In this document: positions 34,567 to 44,975 of the stretch, in pieces
How positions within the stretch are numbered: position 1 is the first letter of the stretch
Layout of the letters: every line of letters starts with the position of its first letter
Source of the DNA: Cadophora sp. MPI-SDFR-AT-0126
Lineage: Eukaryota; Ascomycota; Leotiomycetes; Helotiales; Ploettnerulaceae
NCBI GenBank assembly: GCA_020747065.1
Contig: JAGMVK010000003.1
Span: 248,001-312,000 of the forward strand
Length of the DNA: 64,000 bases
Direction of reading: 5' to 3'
Position numbers and translations under genes: made by a program
The notes under the pieces: model-generated
Databases searched by the model: none
Told to the model about the DNA's origin: nothing
The model's input: only the letters and a program-made list of their open reading frames with translations

Positions 34567-35931
34567 GGATGGGGTACTCACGGTGTTTGCGACTTAGTAT
34601 GGTGAGAAGTGAGTAGTACAGCGCTCGCTCAAGGGGAAGGAAAAAAAGTATCAGAGCATCAGATCTACGAGCAGACCAAGAAGTTGGACTTGCTTCAATA
34701 TGTAATTAGGTTCTTGTATCGGTGAGCTGTTTACACTGCCCCCGTGGTGCAGCAAAAGTGTCGCTTAAGGTGCACAGCCCGCAGCCACAATTTTTTGACC
34801 CAGCCTCGGATTTGTTCCCTTCGAGCCTTCCGCAGCACCACAAGTTAAAAGCTATAGGGAGACACAGTCTGGCAAAACATATCAAATGTCGCAAAGGATG
34901 ACGGGACACTTTGCTTCTTGGCCAAAATCAGAACGTCGTTTGAGCAAAAATCGAGCGCTTTAAGAGGGTGGCGTAATCATAAAGACACTTCAGTACAAAT
35001 GCCGGGAATCTTGTCCCTGATTTCAACAATATCATCAGTTCAGAATATCTGGAATCTATGTTTCGGGAAAAGATAGCACTGTGAAACAGACAACCATGTA
35101 AATTGCGGCATGAATTGAGTCTTGCAGAAGGCGGACGATGAGCGCGCCGAACTTGTACAGTAGACCGCTGGCTGGCAAGAGAACTAGCACAAGAAATTCA
35201 GAGGAATAGTGCAACATTGGGGAGTATCGCTTCTCTGGCGATGCTGTATGCGGTTGCAGTCTTCAGGACCAAGTTCTTTGTTTGAAAACCGATGGAGCGT
35301 CTCAGAGGTATGGTGCCTTCTTGCAGCTATGGCCGACCCAGTAACACTAGCTACCTTTGGTATATGGCTGGGGTGGATGAGGTTGCGAAGAAGTGGTTGG
35401 CCAGCGAAGGAGGACTTGGGGGAAAGGTTGTTATTATTGCTGGTAAAATGGTAGAAAGTTTCCAAGAACAAGAACGTGACATTGAATAACACAGGGACTC
35501 AAGGAGGTCCTCAAGAATCCTCATCTTGCGGGTGTCGTTTGAGGGAGCAGGGAGAAAGAAAGAAAGACATCGCGATACTTTTGAAGTGATATCACGTGTC
35601 ATGGAGCTAAGCTCAAGCAGGACTAGATCTTCAGTGGAGCTCAAAGCCACAGCTCAAGCTGTGAATAACCTCAAGCTCGTCGTTCATCACCTCCTCGAAG
35701 TCTTCAGCCGCGCAAGTAAACAAGGGTTCGCAATTCTGCATATAATCGTCTGACACTTGCGATCTCGTTGCAAATTCTGCTACGACGCTACGCGTGAACC
35801 TAGAACCCTGGAGGAATAGCAAACTTTGTAAACAGCGCAACAACAAACGCCCTTTCCCTTCTGTCACGACCATATATCTTCCCCAATTTCGCTGCCCTCA
35901 AGATATCTCGAGTCCTATATTACGAGCCGCC
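34567..35931. other. divergent intergenic region, nothing recognised
   Basis: About 1.36 kb separating the HET gene (minus) and the RTT103-like gene (plus). All frames are short and appear non-coding. No repeats or RNA genes were noticed. Confidence 0.45.
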
Positions 35932-37544
35932 ATGTCTTACAACGACGACGCTGTTCTGGCTAAACTGTCGGCCCTCAATGAGACGCAGGAGAGCATCGTG
36001 AGTTGGCTATGCCCTTACCAGCCGTTTGCGTGTTTGCTTGTTGGCCAATTCTGTCCCCAATACTAATCCCTGGCCAGGTCACCGTCGCCCAATGGGTGAT
36101 GTTTCACAGGTTCGTCCGCCAACGCTTCTCACCGCTCTGCTGATTCTCCTGTACTGATCGGACCGCAGGAGACATGCAGATCGAACTGGCCAGCTGTGGT
36201 TGCAACGGTTGAAGGATTCCGGGAGTAACAAGAGATTGAACTTAATCTATCTGGCAAACGGTACGCATGTAAAACTGCTTAAACCATACACTTGGAGACT
36301 GTGGTTAGGCTCTTGGTTCGCGGACAAACATGGAGGTTGATATTGGAGTTTGTATGCTAATGACCTGTGGTATTCTAGAAGTTGCTCAGCAATCCAAAGC
36401 CCGTCGCAAGGATGACTTTCTCGTCGCTTTCTCGCCCGTCATCGCCGAAGCAACAGCATGTGCATACAGAGGGGCTACAAATGACGTACAGCAGAAGCTT
36501 CGCAGAGTGGTGGAGGTTTGGAGGGCGAGACAAATTTTCGAGCTCCCCATTCAAGAAGCCATTGAGTCAAGAATTGATGGTATATCCTTTCACATACCCT
36601 TTCTTATATCTTATACACTGACAGGTACGACGGCAGACCTCGATAAGACCCGATCAAACAACGCAAGAACTGGCGGATCCATCTTCGCAAGTAGTGCAAG
36701 CTCCGTCCCCAACGAACTCGTTCCTCTCGTCACCCACCAACAAACAATCTCGAAGCTCGTCCTCTCTACCAAGACCTCCGTCAATGCCGCGAATCAAGAT
36801 TATGCCAAATTGACGGACCCAAATACTGTTACGCCATCCCCACCTGTCCACGCCGCACGTCTCAACGGTTTGCTCAAGACACTTGCCAATGCCGAAGGTG
36901 CCGTGGCAGAGAGCATCAAAGCACGCAAGCTGCTAATTGAAGGACTGGAGAAGATCCTAGATACAAACCGGTCTGTCCTTGCATCCGAAGAAGCACAATT
37001 GAGCGAGATCTCCAGTCGGAGAACAGAAATCGACAACAAGAAACGGGATGTGGAAGAAAGTATCATGCGCGGCTTCAGCAATAGCAACCCCGCAACACCA
37101 GTGGGCGAGGGATCACCAGGAGCTCAACAATCTCCCCTCACACCTGGCCAATCGGGATCTGTCGAGCCCGACCGTCCAGAAGTCGAAGCCCTGACACCAC
37201 CAGGCTACCCACAACCTCCAGCAGTAGAGCCAATCCCCGAATACGACCTCAACCAAAACAATAGCAACAATCACAACGGCCACAACAATCAAGGCATGCA
37301 CACCAACGGCCATGGCAACAGCAACCACAGCTTATACCAGCAAGATTACACGGCGCACTCGCCTACTGGCGCGCCCGGGTTGGATCTGCTCAGTAGTTTG
37401 AGCACAACATACGCAAGGCCGGCGAGTAGTGGAAGTGCGAAGAAGAGGAAGCTGAATGATGATGAGTTTCCGGATCTGGGCGGCGAAGATGCGATGGATG
37501 GGTTGGATGATGAGGTTGTGGGGATTTTGAACAAGGGACTTTAG
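35932..37544 (+). CDS. RTT103: RTT103-like CTD-interacting-domain protein
   Basis: Five exons (35932-35997, 36078-36109, 36169-36260, 36379-36579, 36637-37544) give 432 residues. All introns are GT-AG, and exon 2 is only 32 nt. The CID (about residues 4-135) is distinctive: KLSALNETQESI, VTVAQWVMFHRRHADRTGQLWLQRL, LNLIYLANEVAQQSKARRKDDFL, FSPVIAEA, and RRVVEVWRARQIFELPIQEAI. A coiled coil (about 190-300), a Pro/Asn-rich segment with poly-Asn/His, and a basic-acidic tail (KKRKLNDDEFPDLGG) follow. Yeast Rtt103 binds Ser2-phosphorylated RNA polymerase II CTD and works with Rat1-Rai1 in transcription termination; the domain order supports the same role. Intron 4 has two in-frame acceptors, at 36624 and 36636. 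I prefer the second because it gives RIDDLDKTR, matching the family spacing. Confidence 0.92.
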
Positions 37545-38223
37545 ATTGGTTTGTGCTAGTTGAAGTCGATTTCCAGCCACACGACGGAATTTACGCGTGG
37601 AGAGAAGGCGAAAATGGTGTAGGATAGGTAGACAGTTTTCTGATCTGGGAGAAAGTCTTTGATTTCGAGGTCTGTTATTTCGCGTTGCATGGTCTGGTCT
37701 GCGTTTGCGTCTGGTGGGTGCTGATATTGGCATTGGCTTGCTCAGTGCATTGTTCCAGAAAGCTCGGCATGGGAAAGGAAGGAAGATATGCGCTGCGGAG
37801 TTTGGTATCAATGTAAACTTACGCAGATAGGTATATTTGACAATTGTATGCATGCATGCATACAATGAAAGATTCAAGATGTCTCTGGATTTGGGTCTTG
37901 AAATGAAAGACTCTGTGAAGATTTCGAACACAGTGACTGGGATCGGGATCGTCCACCTAGCCAAATGGATGGAGCCGCTGCCATTGACTTGAGGGTCTCT
38001 GCGACTTGTCTTCCCGGACATCAGAATCGATGTACAGCACAAGTAGATAATACAATTGGATCATAAACAAGTCATCGAGCGTCAAGTCAACCTCTTGTCA
38101 AGGATCTATTCTCTCCATTCGCATCTAAACTGTACAGCCGTTTCCTCCCCTCGTCTCAGAAGACCTTTCCTTTGCCATGCCACAACACATCCCATCCCGC
38201 ATCCCTGTTGATCTAGCACCTGT
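37545..38223. other. convergent 3' flanks
   Basis: 679 bp between the converging RTT103-like and COX7a-like genes. A short ATGCATGCATGCATAC alternation occurs near 37849-37863. Otherwise I see only 3'-flank sequence. Confidence 0.5.
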
Positions 38224-39385
38224 CTAGTTCTTGCCGAACCAGGTCTTGTGTCCGAGAGTCAATCTGACCATCATGTACATTGAGCCTGAGTGGGGAGGGG
38301 GTGTTAGTTGTGTTTTTTAACAGAGTTGCATTTGGGAAGAATGGAGGGAGTTTAGGGGGAAGGACGAAGGGTGAGGGGAAATGGTGTAGAGGAAAGGGAG
38401 AGGGAAGAGAGGGAATGGGATGGCATGAGGGAACGTACCAGCGAAACCACCGAAGAGAGCGGCGTAGTATGGGTACAACATCATCTTGCTCTTAGGAGTC
38501 TGTGGGCGAAATGTCGTTAGCCAAAGCTCTTTCCTCGCGTCTCTGCTCGCTTTTGCTCCCTTCCTCCTTCACTATCTTCTTGCCAGGCTCATCTCTGTCT
38601 GCGTTGGCAAGTACAGCTTCTGGCTCTCAATCCCTCCATTTCTGGTGCTGATTCTCCTGTCTTTCCACTACTGGCCTCTCCTGCTGATGGAAACGGCTCA
38701 TTCCTATTTCTGACGCGAGCGACCGATGTAGAAGACAGAGGTTAAACCTACCATGTTCCATTGTCGGATGTGCTTCTTAGCTCCTTGTTGGAACAATCGC
38801 TGGTAGTGCGGGACGCGGTTTTCGCGGTAGACGAAGCTGTTCGGACACTCATTAGCCAATGTTCTCTCGTTGAGTTTGTACTTTGTGCGATTTAATCCTG
38901 GTTCTGGCATCCTGAACCACGAGCTCCGTGATACCCGAGAAATAGAAATCGTTCGCTGCTGTTTGGTGCTCAATTGGAATTAGTATCTTGCTTTCCATTC
39001 GCCAACCTTGACCGGGAATCGATATGTTCATCATTATTGCGGATATTGATAGAAATTGATACCCGGACACAGAGAATATGCCGTGGTCCTGAAGTTCACT
39101 GGGTTGCGGTCGTTCACGGAGCCGTGTGACGCATAGAACCCATCTCCATACCATTCAACGCTTCCTGGCCTTCAATTCCTCAGGCATTGCTGGAGCATCA
39201 TGTATCTTGAAATCATTCTCCATCCGCAGACATCAATTGGTCCCGTCCATCCTTCTCTTCCCCCTTGTCGCGAAATGAGGCCATTCTTGTTTCCGCGTCG
39301 GTGGTCCGGATGCATCGCATTGGAAAATCCTGGAGATCTGGAATGTGCGTAGAAGGACAAAAGGGGAGACAACCTACCCTGCCAT
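38224..39385 (-). CDS. cytochrome c oxidase subunit VIIa-like small mitochondrial protein
   Basis: Assembled from four small exons: 39385-39378 (only 8 coding nt), 38836-38752, 38499-38439 and 38285-38224, giving 71 residues. Introns are 541, 252 and 153 bp, all GT-AG. The protein starts MAGFVYRENRVPHYQRLFQQ, continues HIRQWNMTPKSK, has a single membrane helix (MLYPYYAALFGGFAGSMYMMV), and ends GHKTWFGKN. This is the layout of fungal proteins annotated as cytochrome c oxidase subunit VIIa: short, one transmembrane span, inner mitochondrial membrane. Exons 2-4 are secure from frame continuity and splice sites. The 8 nt first exon is inferred from an ATG followed by a good donor (GTAGGT), a CTAAT branch point before exon 2 and the frame, so it is less certain. 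It diverges from a mitochondrial PPR-like gene over 275 bp. Confidence 0.75.
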
Positions 39386-39660
39386 TGTGAAGATGCTAGA
39401 TTCGAACTGTAGTGGTAGAGGAGAGAGTGCTGTTTGGTTGATTGTGGTGGTTCGATTTGAAGCTTAGGATGTGAAGTCCCCACTAGCGTATGCTGACTAA
39501 TAGTTCTTGAGAGCTTCAAGGCTTCTTGGCAGGGCAGACGCAACTTGATCCCCAACCTTCAACTCCAGCACATCCATAAGGACACGACGACCGCGTGATG
39601 CAATGGCGGATTTTGGTGCAAAATACGCCAAGTGGCCCGTGAGGATATCGATACTAAAGC

Positions 39661-42267
39661 ATGCGTCCTGCGCTGCAGAGACTGGTCGCCAGCCCGTCCA
39701 GTAGGGAGTTGCTGAGATTCTTAGTGGGGAATGAGGGAGCTGCCAATTGCTTTGCGCCTGCGAATTCGAATTTGCGGACAGGGAAGAGAAGAGATTTGTG
39801 CTTGAGACAATATTCGGGGCTAGCTGTCGCTGCAAGAGAGTGTGATGGAATTGAGTTCGACGATGAAGCGCCTGGAAACCCGAGTGCAGTTCTGAGAAGG
39901 CAGAGGAGTCCAGGATATATATCTGCAGCTCCTACAAGGCAACTGGAAACGGGTCCCAAACAAGAAGAGTCTTACTCGTCAGATGCCGCATTGGGTCCCA
40001 GCCCGGGAGAAGGAACAACACAAATGACACCGAATGGACGGATCCAATGGGAAGAAGCAATGTTCAGCCATGAACGGCTGGACTTCGAATCTAATATTGC
40101 TGCTGTGTCAAACCGGGGACAAGAACGGCTTCTTGATACCAGTTATAAACACGACATAGCCTTGTGGGTGATGCTCCTGGAGTTTCGAAAGCGAATTTAT
40201 GGAATGGAAGGTGCTTTGACTTTCTGGCATGCAGCTCAAGAAAGGGGTGTCCAGCTGCCTATGAAGGGATTTCTAGCGGACAAATTGTGGCACACGTTTC
40301 TAGCACTTGGGCTGGAAGATCCTGGTGTGTTAGAGGGCATCTACCAGTACTCCAAGAAGCACGGCTTACATTCGAGTGTCTACCCATGGATAGTGGGCAA
40401 CTTCCTTGAAACTCATCAAGGTGAGGCGGCGCTGAGGTGGCATAACCGTTTGAGCACGCTCCAGCAACCCAATCAATTTGCCTTTGCGAAAATGTGTCGG
40501 AGGGTGATCATAAAAGAAGGCGACTTGGGCACCATGAAGCAGATATACAATATGCTCCCACACCGAAATCTATACCACAAGGTCATTCCACTTCTTTGCA
40601 AGTCACAGAAGTACAAAATGGCCATTCAATGGCACTCTTTTTTCTGCAAGCATGCCGATTTTCCAGCCTCCGCAAAAAGCGCTGAGCCTTTGGTTCAATA
40701 TCTGGCTACTTACGACCCACCTTCAGCAAGAAAAATCACTCAAGATCTTGTGAAGGGCGGTGTTTCTTTTGCCTCTACACTCTCGCAGAAGCTCGAAGAC
40801 AACATCAAGATCTCGCGTGAATTGATGAATGTCATCCATGGAGAGACTTTACGTATCCCAGTCAAGAAATACAATGATGAACTGGGAGCTCGCTGGTTTG
40901 CTACCACTTGGGTGTCACTAGATGTTGCTATCAATGCCGTTCATGCCCTTGGTATCCAAGAGATCGGCCCTCTCTCACTTCAAGCGATAGCACTTCGAGA
41001 TCCGGACCCCAAAGCTATCGTTTCAAGGATTGAACAACTCAAAGAACTAGGAATTTCCATTGGGACGTCTCTCTTTTCTCGTGCTGTCAAGACGTTTGCC
41101 CGGCACGCCTCACATGGCAAGCTTGACCTGCTGGATGGCCTTCTGAGCAGTGACCAACATCCTGACGAGCTTGAAAACTTCAAACTTCAAGAAGCTCTAC
41201 TTGAGTCATATGCTCAAGAGGGAGACTGGACACAATATCGGAGGACTCTGGAGATCAGACTTCTTGCAAGCTCCTCTCCGGAAATCGATAGGCGAAACAT
41301 TGAGTTGAGGATGATCGCCTCGAGGGGTGACGCTTCTGCTGCGCTTCGTGGACTTGAAGATATGCTCATCGACGGAATACCAGTGAAAGGACAAACGATC
41401 TCACTCCTTCTCAAGCACACCCTGCCACCTCGTCGGCCTGGGCATCGACCTATGGGAATGGAGAATCATGATAGAGGAAATGGACAGACTGGTTTGATGC
41501 AGAGCATTGCTATGCTGAAAGCAATCATGCGATCTGGGAGTTATGTACACCCAAATCTGTGGCACGAGATCATTCGACGGCTTGGCATGCTTGGGCACAT
41601 CAAAATCCTGAAGCGTCTGTGTACCTGGCTCGCGACGCACTACGGACCACAGAACCAAACCTTGACTGAAACTTGGCTTCGGCGATACCGTGTACCGGCC
41701 GAACTTCCCACATCCCATGGCCTCCATCCGGCCCGCATGCTCTTTCCAGCCAGCCTGCAGCAGGCGATCGTCGAATGGGGTTTCATAGCAAGCCATTCTC
41801 AGCCCTCTCATCACACACGCTCCTCTCATCTCCTCGCCACTTCTTCGTCTTGGGAAGAAACATCATCAGCCATGACGGCTGGCATCTATATCCTCAAGAA
41901 GCTCAACAGCCTTGGGGTCCACATCGAACGTCGCAGCGTCCGCAAAGCCATTTTCAACCGACTGATCATGTACTACGGACCAGGCTACTCTAATCGCCGA
42001 TACAATGAGCATCGCAAAAGAACCATGATCAGCCTTGAGGATGCTGCAAAACAGATTGACGAGGCGCTTGGAGGCGAATACTTCACTGCTGTGGAGCTGG
42101 AGAAGATTATACATCAATTGGCGACGCTCAGATGGCGAAAACGGGAAAAGGCCAGTATAAGAAGGGATGTGCTGACGAGTCGGAACCCGAGGAGTCGTTC
42201 TTTGCTGGGACCTGATCAACCATCTTTATCGCGGCTGAGGAACGATAAGGGAGAGCGTGATGCATAA
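39661..42267 (+). CDS. mitochondrial pentatricopeptide-repeat-like protein
   Basis: Intronless, 868 residues. The N-terminus (MRPALQRLVASPSSRELLRF...LRTGKRRDLCLRQYSG) is basic and suits a mitochondrial presequence. The body (about 160-760) is a run of helical pairs of about 35 residues with PPR-like features, for example ALWVMLLEFRKRIYGMEGALTFW, MCRRVIIKEGDLGTMKQIYNML, LFSRAVKTFARHASHGKLDLLDGLL, MIASRGDASAALRGLEDMLIDGIPV, and MQSIAMLKAIMRSGSYVHPNLWHEII. In fungi such proteins bind specific mitochondrial transcripts for maturation or translation (the CYA5/Dmr1 class is an example). I cannot say which transcript is the target. The divergent neighbour is itself an inner-membrane respiratory subunit. 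An ORF-wide alternative start is not needed. Confidence 0.78.
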   Translation: MRPALQRLVASPSSRELLRFLVGNEGAANCFAPANSNLRTGKRRDLCLRQYSGLAVAARECDGIEFDDEAPGNPSAVLRRQRSPGYISAAPTRQLETGPKQEESYSSDAALGPSPGEGTTQMTPNGRIQWEEAMFSHERLDFESNIAAVSNRGQERLLDTSYKHDIALWVMLLEFRKRIYGMEGALTFWHAAQERGVQLPMKGFLADKLWHTFLALGLEDPGVLEGIYQYSKKHGLHSSVYPWIVGNFLETHQGEAALRWHNRLSTLQQPNQFAFAKMCRRVIIKEGDLGTMKQIYNMLPHRNLYHKVIPLLCKSQKYKMAIQWHSFFCKHADFPASAKSAEPLVQYLATYDPPSARKITQDLVKGGVSFASTLSQKLEDNIKISRELMNVIHGETLRIPVKKYNDELGARWFATTWVSLDVAINAVHALGIQEIGPLSLQAIALRDPDPKAIVSRIEQLKELGISIGTSLFSRAVKTFARHASHGKLDLLDGLLSSDQHPDELENFKLQEALLESYAQEGDWTQYRRTLEIRLLASSSPEIDRRNIELRMIASRGDASAALRGLEDMLIDGIPVKGQTISLLLKHTLPPRRPGHRPMGMENHDRGNGQTGLMQSIAMLKAIMRSGSYVHPNLWHEIIRRLGMLGHIKILKRLCTWLATHYGPQNQTLTETWLRRYRVPAELPTSHGLHPARMLFPASLQQAIVEWGFIASHSQPSHHTRSSHLLATSSSWEETSSAMTAGIYILKKLNSLGVHIERRSVRKAIFNRLIMYYGPGYSNRRYNEHRKRTMISLEDAAKQIDEALGGEYFTAVELEKIIHQLATLRWRKREKASIRRDVLTSRNPRSRSLLGPDQPSLSRLRNDKGERDA

Positions 42268-44975
42268 TATGTTTGTATAGATTGAATACAATGAGAACTT
42301 GATACCCTTCATTTCATTTCTGGTTATCCATCGTGGGATATATATTGCAAATGTTGAAATTTCTTGGCAAAATGCCGCCAGGGCCAGTAGAGTGTTGAGC
42401 CATCGTGTAGGTGTGTTTCGCTCGAGGCCGGAAGACATCGAGCAGAAGGTCGGAATCAAATTTCTCAGATGTACTGTCGTAAGCGCCACCCGCTTCCCTG
42501 TAGCTTGTCCCGTTGCGAAACATCCTCATGGTTCACATAGTAATTGAGTCCTTCGTCGGGCTGTTCTCTGATGTTCCGTATGGGAAAGAGGATGCTGACT
42601 ATCACTTTGGATAAGTGAAGAAGTGGAAAAAGTAGGTGCATCACCGGGGAGACAAGAAGTACTTGTTTGCCCATCCATACTCGATCCAATGGGTGATAAG
42701 GAATAGTTGTAAATAGGCCACCAGCCCAAAAAAGTGGATTGCGTAGATTGATCGGCGAATTTCGGGCCAGTGCCGGATGTCTGGAGGTCATGTGCTCATG
42801 CTGTAGCAGTGGTAGGCAATACAAGATTGACATATTAACGAGGCGGGGTCGGGAATACCTCAGTCTACTCATCTAATATCGACAATCTGCCCCGCCGACT
42901 TATGGTGGCTTCGTAGTCCATTAGGGTCAGCAGTGCTATCAAGATCTACGGGGCAGACTAGAGGTAAGCTTGGAATAGTTCCTTTGTGGCTCGATAGCCT
43001 GATAGCATTGAATAAAGAATCAAAAATTTGACGAAGCATAGATCTAGGATTCTAAGAGGTAACTCATTCAATACTAGGTTGAGGATATCCTACGCATCCC
43101 GCTTTACTCACACCATATGGCACATCATGGCCGTCCTTTTCTGGTCTAGTCTTATCAAGTTCAAGCGTTCGCATGAAACAAGTTGTCATCAAAAAGGAAG
43201 TCATCAATTGTCATGGGTAGACTCTATATTTGATGTCAACAAAACCGCCAGCACAAGGGCTGCTGAGTAATTCCTGTCAACCCCCCATCGCTTGAAAGCA
43301 ACAAAGACAACTACAGACACAGATGTTCCAACAGCAGCAGATGGAACCAAGCTCAAACTCGATACACATCAAGTTATCTACGCTCCGCGATCTCGATGAA
43401 TTTTCTGAGCAAGGATTCGTTCCATCAACAGGCAGAATGGCATCCTCACCCACTATCACTCGACCCCAAACCGAAACGAAGCCTGGATTGGTCCCAACGA
43501 AGAAATCTTTTCCCCAGACCACACTACCGGACACTTCAAGAACATACCATCCATGGTACAGCTGGCACAAACTTGCAATGGGTCCTCCTACAAAGATCTC
43601 CAGGTCTACTCAGCAATCATATCGCCAGACCGGTTATCTCTTGCACAAATAGCAACGTCTACTGGTAAGTGACGACCGTCCAAACAAACTTCACTGACCT
43701 GAGTAATTTCGTTTCTGCATGAGGTGTTAGAAGTGGCGTTATTGCAAGTGGGAGGTGAAGCTTCGATGATTTTTGGATACAAATCTAACTTGCTTCCACT
43801 TTTTTCCAATATCACGTGAAATGCGGGGTTTGTTTACTTTTCTCGGTTCACTCTACAACGACAACCGTCAATTCCAGCGTCCAGAAAAATCAATTTTCAG
43901 GATAGCAAAACCGCAGTACTGCAGTGCGAGGGACCTGGAGATGGAGAGTAGTTGTCGCCTAGGGATAAATGAAATTTTAGGTCAATTAGCCTAAATCTGG
44001 CTATAGTCTAGCAGTCAAGGACGGTACGGTTCGCGCTGCTTCCCATGCTGGTTTGATCTCAGAATCCCCTGCCTCATTTCTTATCCTACCATACCATACA
44101 ATGCTCTATTTGATAGCCTCTCGGATTGAGAATTCCTACGTTGATATTATCCAGTAGAGGGTCGCAAGTCTCGAAGTGAGCGTTACCTTCCTAAATAAGC
44201 TGTATTCGTATCTCATTCAGGCCAACATCTTTCCCTCGTACGGACTCAGGTCAGCCTAGACTAACCTACCGATAGATGATTTAGATGAATATATATTTAC
44301 TGCGGAAGATGTTACATAGAGCACTGGGGCCAGACCCTCCTTGGCAGTTGAGATGGACGGTGGGAAAGCATCGGAGAGAACATATACTCAACAAATGGTC
44401 TGAGCATAACTATGAAAGCATCTCGCGTGACACATTATTGCAGTCCCTCAACTTTGTGTAATCTTCTTCATTCATGTAATTCCACATGCGCTCTGTCTTA
44501 CAACCACTTGCAGCCCATCCAGATCCGTTCCAGCAACCGACCCAGTTCCATCTTCTAGTCGGGTCCACTAGCGAGTGAGATCCAATTCTGCCCTCTTCAT
44601 GGTGCAACATAGTCGCGACTGCATGAAGCCAAGCAGAAACAAATCTCGCTATTCGCGAACCCTTCTGTCTCCCGGAACTGAGTACCGCCGCCAAATCCCA
44701 GCCCAAATCTGCTGCGATGCTGTGAGACCAAAACTAGCTCCGTACCCCGATGAATGAAGAAAGATGGTAGCTTCCTGCCCCTCTTGGCCGCCTGAAGTAC
44801 AAAAGAAACTAGACTCATGACAACTATATCCTCAAGGACTTGTAGAAACCCAATAGAAGAACCAGCGAAGAGCTCCAAACAGACGCGAATGGCACTCCCC
44901 TCAACAAGGAAGAATTGTAACCCAGAATATCCACCACCTGATCGTACAGAAATTCAAATCTTCCCCCTCTTCTCC
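42268..44975. other. long intergenic region with weak coding hints
   Basis: About 2.7 kb without a supportable gene. Around 43323-43652 all three plus frames stay open; one reads MVQLAQTCNGSSYKDLQVYS...AQIATSTG up to a donor-like GTAAGT at 43661, but I found no consistent start or downstream exon. A degenerate tRNA-like A-box is at 44004-44014. Nothing here is firm. Confidence 0.4.

Noticed and set aside
43323..43670. Region open in all three plus frames with a GTAAGT donor at 43661
   Set aside because: No consistent start, downstream exon or family resemblance was found; triple openness can arise from AT-poor repetitive composition.
43996..44075. tRNA-like sequence (A-box TAGTCTAGCAG at 44004-44014, B-box-like GTTTGATCTC at 44051-44060)
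   Set aside because: The D-arm resembles a tRNA, but the acceptor, anticodon and T stems do not pair, and the B-box deviates from GTTCRANNC. At most a decayed tRNA or a chance match; a covariance-model scan would settle it.
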